A stretch of 64,000 nt of DNA, from contig CM057153.1 in NCBI GenBank assembly GCA_029962745.1, positions 37,916,307 to 37,980,306 of the forward strand. The letters are read 5' to 3'. Source of the DNA: Echinometra lucunter. Lineage: Eukaryota > Echinodermata > Echinoidea > Camarodonta > Echinometridae. The notes under the pieces were generated by a model, which was not told the DNA's origin, did not search any database, and saw nothing but the letters and a program-made list of their open reading frames with translations. A program made the translations under genes and the position numbers. This document shows, piece by piece, positions 57,260-64,000 of the stretch; the stretch's first letter is position 1, and each line of letters opens with the position of its first letter.

Positions 57260-60200
57260 CAGTGCATTTCAATGAAAACAGCTTACGTGTGGATTGGAGT
57301 TCTTGGTTTCTATTAGTTAACAATGTGTGATCCCTGGAGGCCTGCTCCTTCTAGACATTATAACTAGCTGGAACCTCTACATGTAGGTGCATCCTCATTA
57401 GGGAATCCTAAGGCCACGAAGGACATGTACACTAGTCGTAGCAGAATAATAGGTCATTTGTGGATAAGGTCTTTACTTGGAATAGTACGTGGCTACGTGC
57501 AAGAATGAAATAGCCAGCAATTTGTGTCTTTACTACAAACTGCCTGAAGCTGCATGTACACTACAGTAGTTGTCATCAGGCTTATTTTCCATAAATTTAT
57601 TTTAGCAAGCTGCCTTAAAAACTCTGGTTTTTGAAGATGGGCTTATTCATGAAAATATAAAAGAATAAAAAAATCTTGGAAGCCTTAGCTCTGGATGAAA
57701 AGTAGTCGTGATCAAGCTGATTTTCCTGGATCAGAAGTACAGGGCTACAAAGGCATTTTGAAAACTTGGACCAATGAAAACTGGTCTACAGTGAGCAAGG
57801 GATGGAATGATGCCAACAGCCGTGGATGCTTTGTGAGGTCCCTTCCGGCTGCTGACATACAGACTTCCTTTGAACCCTGACTCTACCTACCCACTTTCCA
57901 CAGTTAGAATTTGGTACTTCTGGCGGGCTGAATTGTTCCCAAGAATTTCTTTTGCAGATACTGCATGATGATAACTCCTTTTTACATGTATGATCAGTGC
58001 ACATTGAAAACACTGTCTCCATGCTTGTTAAGTACCATGGTCTTGTGACTTTGTACTGTATTTACTGTGTTTACTGCACATGCACCTCTCTTCAGTGGCA
58101 CTTTATAGTCAGAAATGAGGGTACAAACTAAAGCTGAGTGAAATTGAAAAGAGAAGTTCAGACCTGATTATGATTAATTTTTTTTTTTTTGGGGGGGGGG
58201 GAGGAGGAGAGTTTTTCATTTGCAGAATCTGGAGAACGCCATGACAAGCTCCACACATCTGATCCAAAATTATTAATTTGTGGACCTACTCACACCACCA
58301 CAATGATTAAACACTAACAGATCTTATTCAAAGTATGCAACTTGGCTAATGCAGCATGTAGCCCACAGAAGCATAGAACTGTAATTCGGCTCATGCAAAG
58401 CCTTGGTCAGAAAGTTCCATGTCCATTAAAACATTGGTTTAACGGAACGTCTGAAGCAAGCAGCTGTCCTCTTTGCTTGTTTGTGAAAACTGGGTACTTG
58501 TTTTGCATTCTATTTTGCAAGGCAAGTTCAGGGTAAGCGGTAATGCAGTGAAATGCCCTTGTCTTTGATTTACCAGGTACCAAATTTTCTGCTGTCTTTC
58601 CTGACTTTGTCCAAATTAAATTAAGTAGTTAAACATGCAGTATTGGTGGACTAATTAGACTTTATATATTCTCTGCATCTTTTATGGTGGGTTAATCCAT
58701 GGCTTCACCTTAACCCTTTTCTCTTTCGCTCTTTTGTTTTTTTTTGGGGGGGGGGATCCAGATTGAGATTTTTTTGTATGTCATTATAGATAAGCCCTGT
58801 GTGAAGGCCTCTTGATTTTTTATTTGGTCCTGGCTTAGATTTGGGCACCCAAATATCCCAGGCAGCTGTGAGTATCAAGTTAACCATTTCTTTCTAATTT
58901 GTGGGAAGATGTTTGGTGGGTAGGTTTGTTATATAGTTTGATTTGAATAAAAGTGACATGAGATACTGATCTATTAGTCAGCTGTCTGAAGAGGATACTT
59001 GCTGTTAACCAACTTCTCAGAAAACAAAATTCTATCTATCTCCATAGTCAGATCACACTCTACAAGCACAGACCCTAGTCTGCTTTTTATTAGAATATAC
59101 ATGTATTTTGTGTTGAGAGAATTAAGTCTAAAATAGGTATGCTGGCTGTGTTGGGAGCAGCTATAATACAGGGCCTACATGATTGTATGCATATCCATAG
59201 TCTGCAGGTTCAGGCAATGTTACAAATAACAAGGGGTTTGTGCATGCTTGCACACTAGTTAGAACATGACATCATGGATCCAGTTGCATGTGTTTGTGCA
59301 AGAAACATTCGCAGTTCTATGAATTTCCTATTACCTTATGAATAATGAGCAATGAGGTAGCTCTATTCAAAGAGCAGTAATTATGGATAAGTGAAATCAG
59401 ACTCCTATGGCATTTTTTACAAAACTTAACTGCATTTCCATCAATTTTCATTTACATTTTGATGAGCATTTGAATAGCTCTGTGCAAGCAGCAGCCAGTA
59501 TTTGATGAAATTTATCTGTCATGGCCTCTTTTGTCAAGAAACTACACTTGTGGTCACATGCATACATGTAGTACCTGTATAAACTATGAAACATTTCATA
59601 GAATCTGAATGCAAACAGATTGCCATTTCTTGATGAAAGTATGAACAGAATACAAATTATTTCTGCGTTCATAGTTCATGGTACTATTCCAAGGCCATTC
59701 AAGTCTTTGTCAGTTTGTTTTAGATTTTACGAAAAAGAGAAAAGTCCTGAGAATAATTTATACAGAAAATAGTTGATATTTAGTGATTGAAAAGTTACAT
59801 GTAAGTTTCAATTTTCAGTGCAAATAGTAAAAAGAAATAGGCCAAGTCTACATATTTTCATTTTATATTGAATGTTGAATGTATTTCTCTTATTATTTCT
59901 TTAATTGCAATTTTACTCTCTTCCTGGACCTAAATATAAACAGTCATCACACAGCAAGGATTAAATGGATGTACATGTACAATGTAATCAGTATTTCAGG
60001 TAGCCTTGAGTATGACAGAACCTCATCACAAATGTATTCTTCACTTTAATGATGTACTACAAAATGTTTCAATTAGATGATTGTACGTGTCCATACCTTA
60101 ATCAGCCTTATACTGGAGGGTAATAAACACAGGTAGAATTTAATAACCAGTAGAGCCACCTAATAATGCTGTCCATTAATGATAAGAGCATCCAAGTAAT

Positions 60201-61260
60201 CGACCATTTACCGAATGAATACGACCTCTTTTAGGGCGGGTGTCTGTATGGGGACCTTTAGTGTGTTTAGCTGTAACCTAGCAACAGAGGAGAGTCATTC
60301 ATCTGACAGAGATGGGGGATGCGGTGGGGAGCATTAAGGAGAACTGGAGTTGAACGACTTAATTGTTTACTCGGTTGATGATGCAGATGGCTAGCTTGCG
60401 AGAGCAGTATGAAATTGGCTTCCTGTTTTTTGATGGAGAGGTGTAAGAAGCAGCAGTTGAAGGGTATTGTGTTACCGACCAACAACTCCGAGCGGTTTCA
60501 AGGAAACAAGAAATGGAGCAATATCAAGTCAAAAGCATCAACACATTCAAATTTTTAGTGAAAGCCAAGGAAGATGGATACTCTGTCCATTAGAAATTAC
60601 TTTATTAGAATAGCACTGCCTGAGGTACTGATCTCCTTTATTAACTTGTTAATGTTGACACTGTCAACAAAGCTTGCGCTTTTTGTGGTAGTCATTGCCT
60701 TTTTTTGTGTGATCTGCCTCAGTTCAAGAAGCTGTGTATTATGTGTAAGACTTTGCGATTGTTTTGGTTTTAAAGAGAAGCTTGGATTCTGGCCTGGGAG
60801 AGGTGAAAACATAATTTGTGAGCATATCAATTCCTTCGCGCTCCTTTTGGGAGATCAACCGCATTTTTATATTACATGACATATTGTAAATTTCTCGATA
60901 TCTTTTTACACTTTTCTTTACCATTAAAAATCGAAAGGGAGTATAATATCCTCAATCGAGATATGAGAAGAAGGGAACATTTCCTTTACATACCACGTAA
61001 AATCATGCCCTTTAATACTTGAAAAAAAAATCTCAGTCATTTTGATGTTAAACTTTACAATCCAATTAACTGTTTTGTACTTTCTCATACACAATGTTCA
61101 TTGATCGGTCGCACTTTGCTCGATTGCCTTTCAATATACCATTATTCAACTTGGCAGCAACGCGTTTTGCGTCAAATTTGCAAATCCTCAATCCCAGACA
61201 GTGACATATGATATGTAAGCTTTTCATACATATAAAATTCATCTTGATTGGTTCATTTTT
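57260..61260. other. Mostly unique sequence, no gene recognised
   Basis: An open frame at 57695-57880 is less AT-rich than its surroundings but matches nothing I know. T-then-G runs lie near 58180-58200 and 58737-58754. A segment at 60766-60822 shares taaagagaagctt and ataatttgtgagc with 711-761, so both may be remnants of one repeat. Confidence 0.4.
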
Positions 61261-61288
61261 AGCCCCGCTTTGAGTCCATTTTCTCAAA

Positions 61289-61590
61289 ATCTCCCGCTCT
61301 CCTGCTTGAGTTTGAATTTCTCCCGCCCTAGCTGTATTTCTCCTTTTTTCTCCCGCCCAATCAACGTTTTGGAAAAAAGTGAATCTGAATCATTGGATTT
61401 TACCTCATTTAGTGTTGTCATATGTTAAAAAATAAGCCTAAGATAGCACCGGACAGCTTCTATAACCCTAAAAGTGGCATCCGGCCGCAAGGAATTCCGT
61501 GCTTTGCGCTGGTGATGTGGGCTACGCGCACATGGAGTCAGAATCTCCTGTTTGCTAGGTGGGCTCGGCGGGAGAATCTCCCGCTCAAGA
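61289..61590. repeat. Cluster of TCTCCCGC motifs
   Basis: tctcccgc occurs at about 61290, 61319 and 61349. A palindromic gcgggagaatctcccgc lies at 61568-61584. The surroundings are more GC- and CpG-rich than neighbouring DNA. Confidence 0.5.
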
Positions 61591-61798
61591 GGTACTTGGG
61601 GTTGGAGTCTCTGTTTTTGACCCTTTTTTGGTAAACGAAAATATTACAAATATATGTTTACATAAAAAGTAATATTTTCTTATTTTGACTTATCATTTGC
61701 TTTGCCTGAAATTATTGGAAAAGAAGAACATATAATTAGGCCAATTTATGCACCCACAAGAAATAATGTATACGGCCCGGCCTCTCTACACACAGATA

Positions 61799-62140
61799 CT
61801 CAGCGTTCATACGGGTCAGGGAATTTCTGGAAAGTCAGGGAATTGGAAGTTCTTTTTTCCAGAAGCAAAAAGTTGGGGAAAGTCAGGGAATTTGTCAATT
61901 TCTTCTGGAAAATCATGGAAATCATTTATTCGAGACATTTTTCATGTTAATAAATTCATGCTCCTGCCAGCCCTGCATTCATTGCACTCAGATCAGCTTT
62001 GAAACTCTTTTAATCAGCGCGCTTTTTATGTAAGTTTTGCATCACATGCGATCGATGAGTCATGGAAAGTTGTATTTTTCTGCCCTGGAAAGTCATGGAA
62101 AGTCATGGAATTTTGAAAATGTATAAGTGTATGAACCCTG
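61799..62140. mobile_element. Repeat element with GGAAAGTCATGGAA units
   Basis: Ends agcgttcatacgggtcaggg and gtgtatgaaccctg are roughly inverted. Inside, gggaa(t/a), ctggaaagtcaggg and catggaaagtcatgg units repeat. No coding capacity. Confidence 0.6.
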
Positions 62141-62979
62141 ATACTGCACAGTCCGGTCAAGGCAGTACGCGTAGCGTTAAACTGCCAAATTTACAGAAAT
62201 TGTGAGGAGCGCTTTTGCTATGAAAGGAATTGATATGCTTCTTAAATTCTGTTTATGTTGGAGTAATGTCATAATAGAAATGTCCTTTGGAAAGGATCAT
62301 TCTTCAAATGCTCTCATATATAAAAATATGACAGAAAACAGGTTTACATGTAGTGTTTGGCCAGAACATTTGTGTACAGTCTAGGCCTTATATATTTGTA
62401 CTATATGTATCTATCCATTTCTGTGTGCAGTGTATTGTGCATTCCGGAAAGGTTGAGCTGATTTTAAAAAAAAAAATTTATAATCATTTTGATAATTTTG
62501 AAACCTCCCTGTATGCACCAAGTTTAATATTCTTCTTACTGAACCTATTGGGTATATGTACATGTATGCTTTGAAACAGAACACTTCGTACATGTACATG
62601 TAATTACATAACCATTACGCAAGAATGTTAGATCAATGCTGATACCAGAAAAGAGTGGGAATTCGGTAAAAATGGAGTTTGACGTCATCACATGATTAAT
62701 CCCTTTGCAGTCAACCATGAAGAGTGGACCCCTACAAAAATCAGCATTTGCTGATAGGGTGTTCTGTCCCACAAGTGGTAAATAAATAAATAAGATAAAT
62801 TAAAAAAAAAGAAGAGTTGCCCCTCAAAAATGATACCAAACTACACGTGTATACTTCAGGAATGACTCTAATGATACATCAAATTACATTTATACATATA
62901 CATGTAGCTCCATTTTGAAACTATATGCAATTTAAAAAGCATGTACTTTATTTATTTAAAAAAAAAAAAAAAAAATTTT

Positions 62980-63017
62980 ATGCCTCCGCCCACCGTAGGT
63001 GGTTGCCGGAGGCATTA
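62980..63017 (+). mobile_element. Solo 5' terminal hairpin of family 2
   Basis: Only the first 38 or so bases of the family 2 element are present (ATGCCTCCG...CGGAGGCAT), after a poly-A/T tract, with no tandem units. The sequence is identical to the start of 31150-32037. Confidence 0.7.
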
Positions 63018-64000
63018 TTTTACTCATGTTGTAATTTACCTTTTACCATTCTTCTAGGTTACAGGAAAACGGTAAACAATATACTTGTATTTAGTTCATA
63101 TATAAAAACTTTTTGTTGCTATAAATGTTGTTAAAAGGCTTAGTTATTTGATATATTCTCTTGTCAAAGATGTATATGTATACTGAAAATTGAATCCCTG
63201 CAAATCACATTAATTGTTTTACTAAAAATTGTTTGAACTGGTATCAGGTTTGTTGTTACCAAATTCTTTTATTCTCTCTTTTTTTTCTAATTACATTTTT
63301 CAAAAGTTTTTGATGCCTTGAAACTTGTTGGAATTCATGACCAACTTACATGTAGTTATTGTGCTCTGGCTCTCATGTGCATTGTGAGGAAATCCACAAT
63401 GGTTTCTCCGAAGGAGGGAAGGAAAAGAATTTTAGGTTAAAGTTTTGTTTCATTTGCAACCTCATTCCAAACTCAATCTAACCATCGGTGTACAAATGTC
63501 AAAAGATGTGACTTCCCTCTTATGACTCAGGTTGAATTTCTCAGTCCGTTGAGACCTGTAGCTGTATGATTGCATTTCCGGCACCTCTGCATTCAGTAGG
63601 GTTAGTTTACGGTGGTTGAGAAGGAAAATCATTCAGTTTCAATTTGCACAAATGCAGTGGGACATCTCCACACCTTGGGGGAGAGGTATGAGATTTCAAG
63701 TTCCTGATGCTTTGTAGAGATACAGTACATGTTTGTTATGTTCTACAACTTTGAATTGCATAAAATATACACTGTATTCAAGCAGCTTTACGCATAGGTA
63801 CATGAATTGATGAAACAGTTGGCTGCTTTCCATGTGCAAATCACATTTTATTTCCCCCCCTCCCCCAATCATCCCTCCTGTTGGTTGTTGAATAACAACA
63901 TACTGGGGGGGGGGGGTGTAAAAAATATGTGTATGAGTTTACTATGTACAGTGTACATAAATGTAGGGCGTAGTTGCAAGTAGAAATATCTTGCCTGGGG
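63018..64000. other. Unique AT-rich sequence to window end, no gene seen
   Basis: No exon recognised. A C-rich run at 63855-63868 and a poly-G tract at 63905-63917 are the only notable composition features. Confidence 0.4.

Noticed and set aside
60574..60879. 101-codon hydrophobic frame
   Set aside because: Part of it matches a repeat-like segment also at 711-761, and there are no splice sites or recognisable domain.
1..64000. Endogenous retrovirus, LTR or LINE coding remnants
   Set aside because: No reverse transcriptase, gag-like or integrase motif and no paired long terminal repeats were recognised; mobile DNA here is non-autonomous.

Overview
The window looks like nuclear DNA of a marine invertebrate, most likely an echinoderm such as a sea urchin. 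This is an inference. It rests on GT-AG introns of 0.15-4 kb, AT-rich non-coding DNA crowded with short inverted-repeat elements, frequent TACATGTA palindromes, about twenty poly(dG)/poly(dC) tracts, and an invertebrate-like form of a conserved animal gene. No prokaryotic gene organisation is present.

The one gene I can recognise is ALS2 (alsin), on the + strand. Twenty-four exons between 4056 and 34080 join with consistent splice phases into an open frame of 1153 residues ending at a stop. In order they encode the end of the RCC1-like region, a DH-type region, a PH domain, eight MORN repeats, a linker and a VPS9 domain. Alsin activates Rab5 on endosomes. The N-terminal third, promoter and start codon lie before position 1.

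The ALS2 introns (1-33938) are full of mobile-element remnants: a hAT-type element with a perfect 8-bp target duplication (4513-5413), TTAA-flanked MITEs, tRNA-derived SINE pieces, a MITE carrying a palindrome of two TGACGTCA sites, and three hairpin-capped elements built of about 120-150-bp tandem units (19946-21946, 31150-32037, 32438-33204). The units of those three are dense in AGGTCA half-sites.

Immediately after the ALS2 stop codon the last 120 or so coding bases are repeated four more times (34081-34598). The copies largely keep the reading frame and several differ mostly at synonymous sites. This is the most unusual gene-level feature.

From about 37 kb to the end I find no coding exon I can name. 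A possible non-coding first exon with a good splice donor lies near 41952-42242. The rest is unique AT-rich DNA interrupted by MITEs, another hairpin-capped element (52372-53335), a related one (51893-52352), a second element with a perfect 8-bp target duplication (54839-55346), and poly-G tracts. It could be intergenic or the large first intron of the next gene. All coordinates, alignments and counts were made by eye.
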